A stretch of 64,000 bases of DNA from an uncultured Bacteroidota bacterium. GTDB lineage: Bacteria; Bacteroidota; Bacteroidia; NS11-12g; UBA9320. Under the pieces are notes generated by a model, which was given only the letters and a program-made list of their open reading frames with translations, was not told where the DNA came from and ran no database searches. Each line of letters starts with the position of its first letter. Position 1 is the stretch's first letter. The translations under genes and the position numbers were made by a program. Location: the NCBI GenBank assembly GCA_937124965.1, contig CAKZLB010000013.1:124001-188000 (forward strand), given 5' to 3'. Of the stretch, positions 10,501 through 19,840 are shown in pieces.

Positions 10501-13500
10501 ATTTAGTGGAACCAAATATTCAACGTATGGAAGTAAATCAGTGAAGTTTGATACAAGTTTGTCTTTGGTAAACGACTTTCCAACCTCTATGGGCAGTTTT
10601 GGCACAATTCACACCTTAAATTTATCGAATACAGACGTTGTTACTTATGGAGTATCGAATGATTTTTGGGTCGGCAACATTCCAGTAATCGTATCACGGT
10701 CTATTGGTAGTGGTCAAGCGTTTTTTGTTGCACGTGACTATAAAACGTATAATAACGTCTGGAATAAATTATTAACCAGACCAGTGGAACGGTATGGCCA
10801 GTATACCTCGCGATGGTTAACATATAAAACATCCAAAACAGATGTAGACATTAAGGACAGTTTGACTTATAAAGTGCGTTTGGATGCTTCTGATTTATCA
10901 GATGGCACCTACGACTATAATGTAGTTGTGTCATCAAATGATACCTCTAATTCCGTTGACACCATACAGGTAACTCTAACGGTGAAACAAAACCCTGTGG
11001 CTGACTTTAAAGTAGATAAACATCTGGCTTGCGACGGCACTTTTGCATTTACAAATCTCAGTTTGAATAACACATCTTCGTGGAAATGGTATTTTGGGGA
11101 TGGGAATTCTTCGAACAGTCAGAATCCAGTGCATACCTACTCAAATCCTGGAATTTATCCAGTTCAGTTGATTGCATATAATGAAACAGGCGCTGACACT
11201 TTGTTTAGAAGCAGATATGTCAATTTTGACCCTACAGCTACCAATTGTGATACTGTAATTTCTGTGCCTAATAAGTCCATTACTGTGGAACAATGTTCAG
11301 GAACAATTGTCGACAATGGAGGAGTCAGTAAAAATGCAAAATCCGGGACATCCGATACAATACTTATCAAACCAAAATTTGGTAAAAAGATATTTCTAAA
11401 TGCGAGTTTCTCAGGAAGTTCTAGCGACAGAATTATAATTTATGATCGATTGTTTACTGGTATAGGTTACCCAGATGTTAATAAATATGGATCTTATGCG
11501 GGAGTTCATGAAAGCACCAACGGCTTTCTCGTTATAATTGACACTAAATCAAGCGCAAACTGTATTTTAACATATTATAGCGAGACGGAAAACAGTACGC
11601 ACTTGAATTCAAAATTTGTGGTTTCCGACACGTTGGTACCATTTAATAGTTCAGTAACTTTTACCAATAGTAGTGACCCCGATTCTATTCTGTTTGGCTT
11701 GGATTGGAATTTTGGAGATGGAAGTACGTCTACCAAAGAAGTTGAACATCATGCTTATTCAAAAGCAGGTGAATATGATGTGTTTTTAACTGCTTCGTCT
11801 TGCCATGTTGATGATACAAGTTCAATAGTAAAAATTACAGTGCAAGACGCCCCTTCTGTTGTTTATAGCCCAAAATACATTAGCGACACACTAGAGGCAG
11901 GCACCTCCAGATCACATAAAATTATTATTAAGAATGTTGGAAGCGGCGACTTAATCATTAAACCAGATAACAAGTATTCTTCCTACTTTACTATAAAAAA
12001 CAGAATTGATACTATTCCACCAGGAGATTCGATAGAAACTGAGGTTTATATCGATGCTTCACGGTTGTGGAATTATACCTATAAAAACTATCAAACTGCC
12101 TTTACAACAAATGATACTGCGAATCCAATCAATAAAATTTTTGCTGATTTTTATGTCTTAGACAACTTTCATGCTGATTTTGCAATTGATTCATCCAATA
12201 AATGTAGCGGCAAATACATATTCAGCAATTATTCCGTAAATGGTCCCACAGGTTGTATCTGGGATTTTGGCGATGGAGAAACAGCTTATCGAACAAGTTC
12301 AAATTCAACCAGACCAATAACGCATCAATATAAACGAGATGGCAATTATAGCGTTCAATTGATAATAGGTGACTCAACGCAATGGGATACGGCTGTTTAT
12401 CCAATCAGATTCCATAGAGCAGACTATGGCTGCGATACAGTAAAAATGTTATGGCGAAAAAAATTGACCACATTGGAGTGTAGCGGTACATTTACGGACA
12501 ATGGTGGGGATGCTGATTACAAATTCCCTACATATGATACGCTCGTAATACACCCACCAGGAGGTCATAAAATTATTATCAACTTCGACTCTTTTGATAT
12601 AAACCCTGACACATACAACAGTTTAGACATATACGATGGAGAGCCAATATCGAGTAATCTCTACAAACGGTATCGTAGAAAAACACTCCCTGAGAATGGT
12701 GGTGATATCGTTCTAAACAACGGATTCGCAACTATCATTTTTTATAGTTACAAAGGTGGTTACCCAGGATTCAAAGCACGCTGGAAAACCGATGGTGACA
12801 CCAATAAAGTTTCAGCAAATTTCGGGTTTTCGGATTCGGTCTTGTATTACAATTTCCCAGGCCACTTTAAAGACAGTTCATCTGGTACTCCAATTCACTG
12901 GAATTGGAGTTTTGGATCTACCGCATATTCCGTCGAACAACATCCTGTTGTTAGAATCAAAGAACTTGATTCATTGACTGTTAATTTAATTGCTTCAAAT
13001 TGTTATTCAGCTGATACTGTAAAAAAAGTAATGCAAATTAAAGCTCCACCAAAAGTTGAATTGAGAACGATCGCGAGTTACGTTGACACAGTTAGCATCG
13101 GTGACAGTATTAGTCATGAAATTGTACTCAAGAATATTGGGAACGGCCCCATGTTAACAATAAATCAGCATTCAAATAACCCATGGATTAAACTTAAGCA
13201 AGAGGAAAAATTAACACGTGTAGGCGACAGTGTTATTATTCCCGTTTTATTTGATCCAAGTTTTACAGCATCAACTACTAATTCGGGTGAAATTCGAATT
13301 GCAACAAATGATGCTGATAATGATACCATTGTAATACCAGTCAATTTGTTTGTTAAGTACGATAATGACCTCAGTTTAGATACCATTATAGGGTTTGAAA
13401 CTGGGTGTGAGATAGATACAATAACAATTAAAGCCGTTGTTACGAATAGAGGTAAAGGTATCATAAAAAAATCTAAGATGTATTTTCTTGTGACAAATGT

Positions 13501-15760
13501 AGGAACGGGCAGCGAGGTATTTGACCTGAATTTGGCGCCTGGAAAAACAGATACAATTACTTTTACGAGAAGAGTAATTCTGGGTAATCCGAATTCGTTT
13601 CAGGTTCGAGTTTCACATGTTACAAATGGAGATACAGTAACATCTAACGATTCTAAAATTGTTGCATTTACATCGTACAAAAATCCTAAAGCTTCGGCCG
13701 GGTACAGTTATAGTGTTGGTAATCATAAATGCGATGGAGATAGTGTTCTATTGCACTCGCTACCAATTGCCAGTGGAATGAAATACAAATGGTCCAATGG
13801 TGTAACAACACGGGTGCAATACGTTACTAAAGGGGGAACATACTCAGTTGTGGTAACCGACCTCAATGGTTGCGTCGATTCTGCTAAAACGGAAGCTTGG
13901 ATTTATGACTTACCTCAGCCTCGTCTAAGAAAAGTTGCCAATAACTTGATTTGTAATACAGGAACCGTTACAATCACTTTAAAAGATAGTAATTGGTATA
14001 AAGAGTATGATTGGAGTCACGTCAATTTTAACGACACCATGCTTTATGCAAGGGACAGTGGAATGTATTATGTTACAGTGACTGATTCGAACGATTGTGT
14101 GAACACGTCAGATACAATTGTGATTTTACGAGACTTTACAAAACCTCCTAAACTAGGAACGAATAAAAACTACAACCCTAGTATTAGTGCTTTTTCATTT
14201 TGTGAAGGTGACAGTGCTGATATTTGGATAACTAACGGTAGTTTCTCTAATTATGTTTGGTCTCAGGGAGACACAACAGAAAAGATTCGAGTTAAAACTA
14301 ATGGCAACTATAGTTGTCAAATAACAAGCGATTTAGGTTGTGTTTTCAAATCAAATATACTGCCTATTCGGACGATTGAGAACCCAATAGACCGAATTGT
14401 CAATAATAAAGGAACTGAGCTATGTTTTGGCGACACTTCCAAATTAACCACGACTGAAGTTCATGAACATTTGTTGTGGTCGACAGGTGAAACATCTGAC
14501 AGTATTCTGGTTAATACAAGTGGAACTTATTTTGTAGAAATGACCACATCTGAGGGTTGCGTTGGATATTCGGACACAATAGAAATTGAATTAAAATCTC
14601 AAATTGAACCTAGTATTATAGCGACCAACAAAGGTATTTGTGCAGGAGATACGATAGATTTGTCAATTGATTCAACGTACCACAAAGTTCGTTGGGGTAC
14701 TGGGGATACATCAAGTGTACTTCGTGTATCTAACCAAGGTAAAATTACAGTTGAAGTATTTGACACCGCCGGCTGTAACGGATTCACATATATAGATGTA
14801 GACTCGTTTGAAACACCTCAACCATTTCTTATAATACCAAGTGATACCATTTTTTGCCAGGGAGAAGTTCAAAAAGTTGGTGTCTTTGGTCAGTTTAGTT
14901 ATTACAACTGGCAAGACGGATCAAATAATAAGTTTTATGAGGTTGACACATCTGAACTAGTTTTTGTCAAAGTAACAACAAAACATGGCTGTCGAGGGGT
15001 TTCCGATTCTGTCCAGTTTAAAATGAATGACAGCCCTAATGTGGAGGTAAGTCTTTCGAATGACTCCTTATGCAAGGGACAAAGCATTTTAGCAAAAGTG
15101 ACGAAAAGTTATTATAAATATGATTGGGGGAATGGATGGATTAGTGAGGATTCGTTAAGTATAAGGTCTGCTGGTCTTTACTATATAAAAGCTACTGACT
15201 CAATTGGGTGCGTGAGTGATTTGGATTCATTTCAAGTTTTTGAAGCCCCTGATACTAAAGCCAATTTCACTTACCAACTTAATGGTGACACCTTGTTGTT
15301 AAGAAACACATCTGAATTTGGAAAACAGAATTATTGGTATGTTGAAAATACGTTGCAAGGCAAAAATTCGATGCTTACGTTTATTCCAGACAGTAGCAAT
15401 GTTTACAATATTAAACTTGTAAGTGAAAATAGGTGTAATACAGATTCATTATCACAAGATATTTGGATAAAAAGCTCAGGAATAGCTTCATGGATGTGGA
15501 CACCAGAATGTCAAATTTATCCCAACCCAACTAATGCGGAGGTTGCAATTAAGTTCAAGGAAGTTCAAGAAATTAATGAGTTGCAAATTTTTATTTTCGA
15601 CGTATCGGGAGCTTCTGTAGCTAATTATCGTCCATTTGACAAGTCGCCTACAACCGAAATAATAGTAGATTTAAAGGCATTAGCATCAGGAGTTTATTTT
15701 ATTCAAATGTTGTCAGATAATAAAGGCCTGAGCCCCAAGTATAAAATTGTTAAACTATGA
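7526..15760 (+). CDS. Secreted M4 (thermolysin-like) metallopeptidase with PKD, CUB-like and ASH-like repeats and T9SS type A domain
   Basis: Start chosen at ATG 7526 because the protein then opens with a signal peptide (MKSRRHILLSLFLITALHIF). An FTP/PepSY-like propeptide leads to an M4 catalytic domain: HEITH at about 373-377, the Glu ligand in GALNESFSDI about 24 residues on, and NGGVHTNSGVQNHW with the transition-state His. After the protease come PKD domains (about 553-640 and later), three CUB-like domains opening with C-x-G-x-x-x-D-x-GG (near 658, 1250 and 1650), ASH-like beta domains, a CARDB-like segment and several Cys-containing Ig-like repeats. A segment at about 893-1108 resembles a class I glutamine amidotransferase-like fold (VVIIPNGMYYG, GGLIILTGSG). 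The last 80 residues (IYPNPTNAEVAIKF onward) are a T9SS type A sorting domain. At 2744 residues it is far longer than usual M4 enzymes. Expected to be an autoprocessed cell-surface protease. Confidence 0.92.
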   Translation: MKSRRHILLSLFLITALHIFADTSQTWINSSEYYYKSDKTGEVSFVRFNVESQPLFQEWRLALSDFYQLDSSYSWVFKEDGLMVNEYEISHRRMNLYYHGVPVEGAYAVAHIRRGKVMSFNAEVFRPTRQLAQIGFSQALKKAKLDLKCEVGMWEVPKCELFLKKESQNKNATFYPIEQLVYTTTFNDKGFKIELAYKIDLYSFQPFFRNWVYVSATSGGIIHTETRIHETNVIGTAVTKYSGTHAMTTDSVSSQQYRLRESTRGNGIATYNLKKNKTYSSATDFLDSNNYWDNVNANKDEIAGDVHWGTGATYDFYDSIYNRNSIDNKGFALNSYVHYDSGYANAFWDGSRMTYGDGNSSVGPLTSLDIVGHEITHGLTTNTANLIYLYESGALNESFSDILSIAIEFWADSVRADWLLGEDVVSGGIRSASNPNSKGQPDTYKGRNWYYGNNDNGGVHTNSGVQNHWFYLLAEGGTGITDFGDSFNVAGIGIKKATDIAYHNLTGYLGRYSKYEDARRLSIEAAYDLYGKCSKEVQSTRDAWHAVGIGERTDTIIQARFTHTQNMFCDTPATVFFYVNTNYVDSVVWDLGNGVTSSKTNPFTSYNTFGSYDIKLKVFSCSGGIDSITKSNFVVIDSSSRICKTTVMPRSGKGPTQTFCEGILEDDGGSSSYSNNTNSTVTIDPPGNDTITLDLKSFGFAKNDSLLIYDGTSTSDKLLAALTTGGSTGVYYATSGAATIRQFSNNVDVSSGFSIEWSVPYSKSNPIASFTIPSQAGFNSDVQFANTSTGGGQYFWDFGDGTYSIEQNPTHRYTKTDTFQVRLIAENCIGRDTTSYKTLIIDGAPIMTISPQTIYDTLWTGDTSVKSVKIYNTGTGGLTLNVEPYSAHKTQKSNVDICMFTHYTKDTSAIHMVDSIFSIDYASTRMWEYKSHDTSLLKHYLNFCGVVIIPNGMYYGTKIRGLNDILDTYVRDGGLIILTGSGDIDWMFYLGLFSGTKYSTYGSKSVKFDTSLSLVNDFPTSMGSFGTIHTLNLSNTDVVTYGVSNDFWVGNIPVIVSRSIGSGQAFFVARDYKTYNNVWNKLLTRPVERYGQYTSRWLTYKTSKTDVDIKDSLTYKVRLDASDLSDGTYDYNVVVSSNDTSNSVDTIQVTLTVKQNPVADFKVDKHLACDGTFAFTNLSLNNTSSWKWYFGDGNSSNSQNPVHTYSNPGIYPVQLIAYNETGADTLFRSRYVNFDPTATNCDTVISVPNKSITVEQCSGTIVDNGGVSKNAKSGTSDTILIKPKFGKKIFLNASFSGSSSDRIIIYDRLFTGIGYPDVNKYGSYAGVHESTNGFLVIIDTKSSANCILTYYSETENSTHLNSKFVVSDTLVPFNSSVTFTNSSDPDSILFGLDWNFGDGSTSTKEVEHHAYSKAGEYDVFLTASSCHVDDTSSIVKITVQDAPSVVYSPKYISDTLEAGTSRSHKIIIKNVGSGDLIIKPDNKYSSYFTIKNRIDTIPPGDSIETEVYIDASRLWNYTYKNYQTAFTTNDTANPINKIFADFYVLDNFHADFAIDSSNKCSGKYIFSNYSVNGPTGCIWDFGDGETAYRTSSNSTRPITHQYKRDGNYSVQLIIGDSTQWDTAVYPIRFHRADYGCDTVKMLWRKKLTTLECSGTFTDNGGDADYKFPTYDTLVIHPPGGHKIIINFDSFDINPDTYNSLDIYDGEPISSNLYKRYRRKTLPENGGDIVLNNGFATIIFYSYKGGYPGFKARWKTDGDTNKVSANFGFSDSVLYYNFPGHFKDSSSGTPIHWNWSFGSTAYSVEQHPVVRIKELDSLTVNLIASNCYSADTVKKVMQIKAPPKVELRTIASYVDTVSIGDSISHEIVLKNIGNGPMLTINQHSNNPWIKLKQEEKLTRVGDSVIIPVLFDPSFTASTTNSGEIRIATNDADNDTIVIPVNLFVKYDNDLSLDTIIGFETGCEIDTITIKAVVTNRGKGIIKKSKMYFLVTNVGTGSEVFDLNLAPGKTDTITFTRRVILGNPNSFQVRVSHVTNGDTVTSNDSKIVAFTSYKNPKASAGYSYSVGNHKCDGDSVLLHSLPIASGMKYKWSNGVTTRVQYVTKGGTYSVVVTDLNGCVDSAKTEAWIYDLPQPRLRKVANNLICNTGTVTITLKDSNWYKEYDWSHVNFNDTMLYARDSGMYYVTVTDSNDCVNTSDTIVILRDFTKPPKLGTNKNYNPSISAFSFCEGDSADIWITNGSFSNYVWSQGDTTEKIRVKTNGNYSCQITSDLGCVFKSNILPIRTIENPIDRIVNNKGTELCFGDTSKLTTTEVHEHLLWSTGETSDSILVNTSGTYFVEMTTSEGCVGYSDTIEIELKSQIEPSIIATNKGICAGDTIDLSIDSTYHKVRWGTGDTSSVLRVSNQGKITVEVFDTAGCNGFTYIDVDSFETPQPFLIIPSDTIFCQGEVQKVGVFGQFSYYNWQDGSNNKFYEVDTSELVFVKVTTKHGCRGVSDSVQFKMNDSPNVEVSLSNDSLCKGQSILAKVTKSYYKYDWGNGWISEDSLSIRSAGLYYIKATDSIGCVSDLDSFQVFEAPDTKANFTYQLNGDTLLLRNTSEFGKQNYWYVENTLQGKNSMLTFIPDSSNVYNIKLVSENRCNTDSLSQDIWIKSSGIASWMWTPECQIYPNPTNAEVAIKFKEVQEINELQIFIFDVSGASVANYRPFDKSPTTEIIVDLKALASGVYFIQMLSDNKGLSPKYKIVKL

Positions 15761-16131
15761 CAGAATCGCAAAGGATTGCTTTTGTTTAATTTTTATCATT
15801 CTAGCTACTTTTTAGAATGAGTGTAAGAAGTAATACTAGTCAACATCTTTCATTAAACACCAATTCTAATTTCATTGTCTTATTCATATATAGCCGACCA
15901 TTGAACATATAACTTTTGATATACAACGTTACTTCGTACATAGTCAATGGCGAGACGTCTCATTCAGCTGTCTTTTCATTGTTTGGAACTCTTGTTCTCA
16001 AAATGACCAATCCTTTTGAATAGTTTGCCTACATCAATATCTTTTATTGCCATAGGCTTACAACTTGTCAAAGCGTCTAGACTTTTTTTATGGTAAACCT
16101 TTAGTCAGAACTTTTCAATGGTGAGAATTCG
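15761..16131. other. Gene-free stretch before the LamG gene
   Basis: About 370 nt with no supported gene. A 7-bp perfect inverted repeat (CATTCTA/TAGAATG, 15797-15819) lies just after the protease stop but has no T-run, so it is only a weak terminator candidate. On the - strand a short frame near 16000-16080 reads MAIKDIDVGKLFKRIG and then stops; I cannot assign it to any family. Confidence 0.4.
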
Positions 16132-16139
16132 TATATTTG
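16132..16139 (+). promoter_or_regulatory. Bacteroidota -7 promoter element (TATATTTG)
   Basis: TATATTTG fits TAnnTTTG and ends 24 nt before the ATG at 16164. It includes the TTG at 16137, which is therefore unlikely to be a start codon. No clear -33 TTG is seen. Confidence 0.55.
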
Positions 16140-16163
16140 AAGTGTAAAAATCAAAGTATCATC

Positions 16164-17309
16164 ATGAAAATATCAAAAGTATTAATTACATCACTTCTGC
16201 TGGTTTCTTTTTCAAGTAGTTTTTCCCAATCGGTAACAAAAGGTCTGATAGGGTATTGGCCATTTAATGGAAATGCCAATGATGAAAGCGTCAACAACAA
16301 TCATGGAAAAGTAACTGGCGCTCAGTTGACCGTTGATCGTTTTGGCAACAAAAATTCAGCATATATTTTTGATGGAAATGGTGACTATATAGACTGTGGC
16401 GATAGTGCAAATCTTTTTGTATCGACAAATACTACTAACTTCTGGTTTTTGTACACAGACTCCACAAAAGCACAAGTATTTGTCAATGATGCAAACTCAA
16501 ACTCAGGAGAATGGGGAGCAAATTACTACCACCATGCTACAGCTGGTTTAGTTGCCACATTGGGAGGAGGGAGTAATAATTCATATATTGCTTCAGTAAC
16601 AAGAAGAAACTATCGCTATGCCGATAGTATGTGGCACATGTTTACTTCGAGTTATGATGCCAAAACTAATGCTCTTAGATTTTATTTAGACGGATGTTTT
16701 GTAGGAAATATTAACCAACAGAACAAAGGCTTTATCAATGGCAAAGATAGCTTAAGACATAATGGGTCAGACCATTGGATGTTTGGCACAAGGAGTCAAT
16801 ATTTTACAAATAGTAATTCTAATCCAGACTTTTTATCAGGCTGTCTCGATGATGTTATGTTGTTTAATCGAGTATTGAGTCCTCTAGAAATTGCAGAACT
16901 TTATTCTAATAAGAGCTACACTGATACAACACACGTCACGGTTTATGACACTAGTTACATAACAATAAATGATACCACTTTCCATTACGATACGGTATAC
17001 GTTTCAGTTACGGACACACTTTTTATTAAATCGTATTTGAATACAAGCACAACAAATCCCTGCGTTATTAAAATGTTTCCCAACCCTACGAATGACGAGG
17101 TTACAATCACAAACAGCTCTGCATGTTCAATGTTAGGTTACACTTTGACTATCATAGATGATTTAGGCAAACTAATATACAAGTCAACTATTTCAGGAAA
17201 ATCACTTTCTGTGAACCTCAAACAGTTCGCTGCAAATGGACTTTATCATGTAAGCTTAACGGACTCAAAGGGCAAAATTGTTAGTCAGAAGAAATTAGTT
17301 CTCTATTAG
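16164..17309 (+). CDS. Secreted LamG/concanavalin-like domain protein with T9SS type A domain
   Basis: The 381-residue protein starts at ATG 16164 with signal peptide MKISKVLITSLLLVSFSSSF. Residues about 27-250 form a LamG-type jelly roll: the opening LIGYWPFNGNANDESVNNNH, the FDGNGDYIDCGD strand and the closing FLSGCLDDVMLFNRVLSPLE are classic for LamG_3 domains of Bacteroidota surface proteins, which typically bind carbohydrate. A Thr/Asp/Tyr-rich linker (DTTHVTVYDTSYITINDTT) connects to a T9SS type A sorting domain from about residue 303 (MFPNPTNDEVTI). Likely exported and surface-anchored through T9SS. It has its own promoter and appears monocistronic. The ligand cannot be deduced from the sequence. 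Confidence 0.88.
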   Translation: MKISKVLITSLLLVSFSSSFSQSVTKGLIGYWPFNGNANDESVNNNHGKVTGAQLTVDRFGNKNSAYIFDGNGDYIDCGDSANLFVSTNTTNFWFLYTDSTKAQVFVNDANSNSGEWGANYYHHATAGLVATLGGGSNNSYIASVTRRNYRYADSMWHMFTSSYDAKTNALRFYLDGCFVGNINQQNKGFINGKDSLRHNGSDHWMFGTRSQYFTNSNSNPDFLSGCLDDVMLFNRVLSPLEIAELYSNKSYTDTTHVTVYDTSYITINDTTFHYDTVYVSVTDTLFIKSYLNTSTTNPCVIKMFPNPTNDEVTITNSSACSMLGYTLTIIDDLGKLIYKSTISGKSLSVNLKQFAANGLYHVSLTDSKGKIVSQKKLVLY

Positions 17310-17604
17310 CATCAATTTCCCAACAACCGTCTTCTTCCTAGGTTACTATAAAATAACGAATAGCAGATAGCTAAATCGAAAGGTTTTGTACGGAATTATT
17401 TTCTCCTACAGGTATCTGCCAAATAGTGGAACACATGATTTGACACTGAGCCCAAATGGCGTGTTAGGTTTATTTGATCATTGTGGTGGTCTTCCATTTT
17501 AGGCCTTGAGGATTTGACCATTTTCTGCTTCCGATTTCTTTTTCACCAGTGTATTTTACAAATCACACTATTTACTTGCCACTTCAGCCGTAGTTTGACC
17601 GACA
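17310..17604. other. Gene-free stretch between the LamG and oligopeptidase genes
   Basis: About 300 nt with no supported gene. A + strand frame of some 43 codons contains YLPNSGTHDLTLSPNG but has no convincing start and no recognisable family; it may be a relic or chance. I see no terminator hairpin with a T-run. Confidence 0.4.
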
Positions 17605-17609
17605 AATTG

Positions 17610-17617
17610 TACTTTAG
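17610..17617 (+). promoter_or_regulatory. Variant -7 promoter element (TACTTTAG)
   Basis: TACTTTAG differs from TAnnTTTG at one base and lies 45 nt upstream of ATG 17663. The surrounding 14 bases (AATTGTACTTTAGC, 17605-17618) recur exactly at 62039-62052 ahead of another gene, which supports a shared promoter type. Confidence 0.4.
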
Positions 17618-17662
17618 CTTAATAAAAAATACAAAGCCGCTTTACGCCTAATTAATACCAAT

Positions 17663-19822
17663 ATGACATTTATGAACATATCTTTTATTAAGTCAGTTTC
17701 AATTTTATCTCTCCTTCTAATCACATTGGGAGGATGCAATACATCAAAAAACGAAGAAGAAAAAAAAATGGTGAAAAACGTTTTACTTCAAAAATGGACC
17801 GGACCTTATGGCGGAACACCTGCATTTGACCTAATGAAAGTTACTGATATTAAAGAGGCAATACTCAAAGGCATGGATCTTAAACTCGCAGAAATTGATT
17901 CAATATCAGAGAACACTGAAATTCCGACTTTTGAAAATACAATTGTTGAATTAGAACGATCTGGGGCCGAATTGGAAAGAGCTTTTACCTACTACGGTCT
18001 TTTTAGTAGCAATCAATCTTCACCAGAATTTCGGAAAATTCAAGAAGAACTTGCTCCGCTAATATCAGAATTTCAGTCAAAAATAACTCAAAATGAAAAG
18101 TTATTTACTCGTATAAAAAGCGTTTATCAAGCTTCACAAAAAAATCCATTACCTACAGATCAACAGCGTGTTGTTGACTTGATATATACCAATTTCGAAA
18201 TGAATGGTGCAAACCTCAACAAAGATCAAAAAGCAGAATATGCAAGAATCTCCAAGGAATTATCAAGTTTATATACTACGTTCTCAAATAATGTTTTACA
18301 CGACGAAGAAAACTATGTTACTTACTTAACCGAAGATCAACTTGATGGGTTGCCGGTTGACTTTGTAAAATCTGCAGCCAAAATTGCTTCTGACAAGGGA
18401 CAAGAAGGTTCTTATGCTATAACCAATACCAGGTCCTCTATGGATCCTTTCCTTACATATTCTGCAAATCGTGAGTTAAGAAAGCAGGTGTGGACAAATT
18501 ACTATTCTCGTGGAGATAATGGGGACGAATATGACAACAACGAATTGATAGCAAAAATTCTACAATTACGTAGAGAGAAGGTTAAGATTCTTGGATACGA
18601 CAATTATGCTCAGTGGAGACTTCAAGATCGAATGGCCCAAAAACCAGAAAATGCAATGGAGTTGATGGAAGCAGTCTGGTCTGCTTCAATTGCTAGAGTA
18701 GCTGAAGAAGTGCGTGACATGCAGATGATTGCTGACGAGAGTGGAGATAACATAACTATAGAACCATGGGATTATAGATTCTATGCTGAAAAAGTTCGAA
18801 AGAAGAAATACAATTTAGATTCTGATGAAGTAAAACAGTATCTGCAGTTGGATAAATTAACTGAAGCAATGCATGACGTAGCCGGTAAATTATTTGAATA
18901 TAAGTTTACCCCAGTACCTCAAGGTTCTGTGCCTGTATTTCATGAGGATGTTAAAGTATGGGAAGTAACAGATATTAATTCAGGAAAAAATATTGGGTTG
19001 TGGTATCTAGACCCATTTGCACGAGAAGGAAAAAGGTCAGGTGCTTGGGCTACCACGTATAGAAGCCACACCACCTTTGACGGGAAGCAAAATGTTTTAG
19101 CATCGAATAATTCGAACTTTGTAAAACCAGCACCAGGAGAAGCACTTTTGGTTTCTTGGGATGACGCGACTACTTTTTTCCATGAATTCGGTCATGCATT
19201 GCATTTCTTTTCTTCCAATGTAAAGTACCCAACATTAAATAGTGGCGTTCGTGATTACACAGAATTTCAATCTCAATTATTAGAAAGATGGTTGTCTACA
19301 GACCACGTAATAAACAATTATTTGGTGCACAACAAAACTGGAGAACCAATGCCTGACGATTTGGTGCAGAAGATAAAAACTGCGAGCACTTTTAATCAAG
19401 GTTTTTCTACTACAGAATATTTGGCATCCGCCATTATGGACATGAAACTTCATTTGGCCGACCCTACAAATATTGACGTAGATAAATTTGAACGAGAAAC
19501 GTTAACCGATTTAAAAATGCCAAAAGAATTACCGATGAGACATAGAACACCGCATTTCAGTCATGTTTTTTCAGGTGAAGGGTACGCCACAGCATATTAT
19601 GGTTATCTGTGGGCAGATGTCCTAACTTCTGACGCAGCAGAGGCATTTGCAGAAGCTCCAAACGGGTTTTATGACAAAGAGTTAGCAGACAAGTTGGTCA
19701 AATATTTGTTTGCCCCTCGTAACTCAATAGACCCTGCTGAAGCATACCGTTTATTTAGAGGACGTGATGCTTCAATAGAAGCTCTAATGCGTGACAGAGG
19801 TTTCCCTATTCCATCTAATTAA
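17663..19822 (+). CDS. M3 family oligopeptidase (dipeptidyl carboxypeptidase-like) lipoprotein
   Basis: The 719-residue protein has a lipoprotein signal (SLLLITLGGC, lipid-attachment Cys near residue 28), so it is predicted to be membrane-anchored on the periplasmic side. The M3A zinc site is HEFGH at about 507-511, with the third ligand Glu in DYTEFQSQLLERW roughly 25 residues later. Length and architecture fit the Dcp/PrlC group, which degrades short peptides. Substrates are probably peptides released by extracellular proteases, such as the M4 enzyme encoded upstream; that link is inference. The SRPBCC gene follows after 18 nt, suggesting co-transcription. Confidence 0.93.
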   Translation: MTFMNISFIKSVSILSLLLITLGGCNTSKNEEEKKMVKNVLLQKWTGPYGGTPAFDLMKVTDIKEAILKGMDLKLAEIDSISENTEIPTFENTIVELERSGAELERAFTYYGLFSSNQSSPEFRKIQEELAPLISEFQSKITQNEKLFTRIKSVYQASQKNPLPTDQQRVVDLIYTNFEMNGANLNKDQKAEYARISKELSSLYTTFSNNVLHDEENYVTYLTEDQLDGLPVDFVKSAAKIASDKGQEGSYAITNTRSSMDPFLTYSANRELRKQVWTNYYSRGDNGDEYDNNELIAKILQLRREKVKILGYDNYAQWRLQDRMAQKPENAMELMEAVWSASIARVAEEVRDMQMIADESGDNITIEPWDYRFYAEKVRKKKYNLDSDEVKQYLQLDKLTEAMHDVAGKLFEYKFTPVPQGSVPVFHEDVKVWEVTDINSGKNIGLWYLDPFAREGKRSGAWATTYRSHTTFDGKQNVLASNNSNFVKPAPGEALLVSWDDATTFFHEFGHALHFFSSNVKYPTLNSGVRDYTEFQSQLLERWLSTDHVINNYLVHNKTGEPMPDDLVQKIKTASTFNQGFSTTEYLASAIMDMKLHLADPTNIDVDKFERETLTDLKMPKELPMRHRTPHFSHVFSGEGYATAYYGYLWADVLTSDAAEAFAEAPNGFYDKELADKLVKYLFAPRNSIDPAEAYRLFRGRDASIEALMRDRGFPIPSN

Positions 19823-19840
19823 GGAAGTAATATTTAGAGA

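Noticed and set aside
15960-16085. Short - strand frame containing MAIKDIDVGKLFKRIG
   Set aside because: About 25 codons from its Met, no family match I can support; possibly a relic but not provable.
17310-17662. 43-codon + strand frame with YLPNSGTHDLTLSPNG
   Set aside because: No start codon in a good context, no promoter and no family I recognise.
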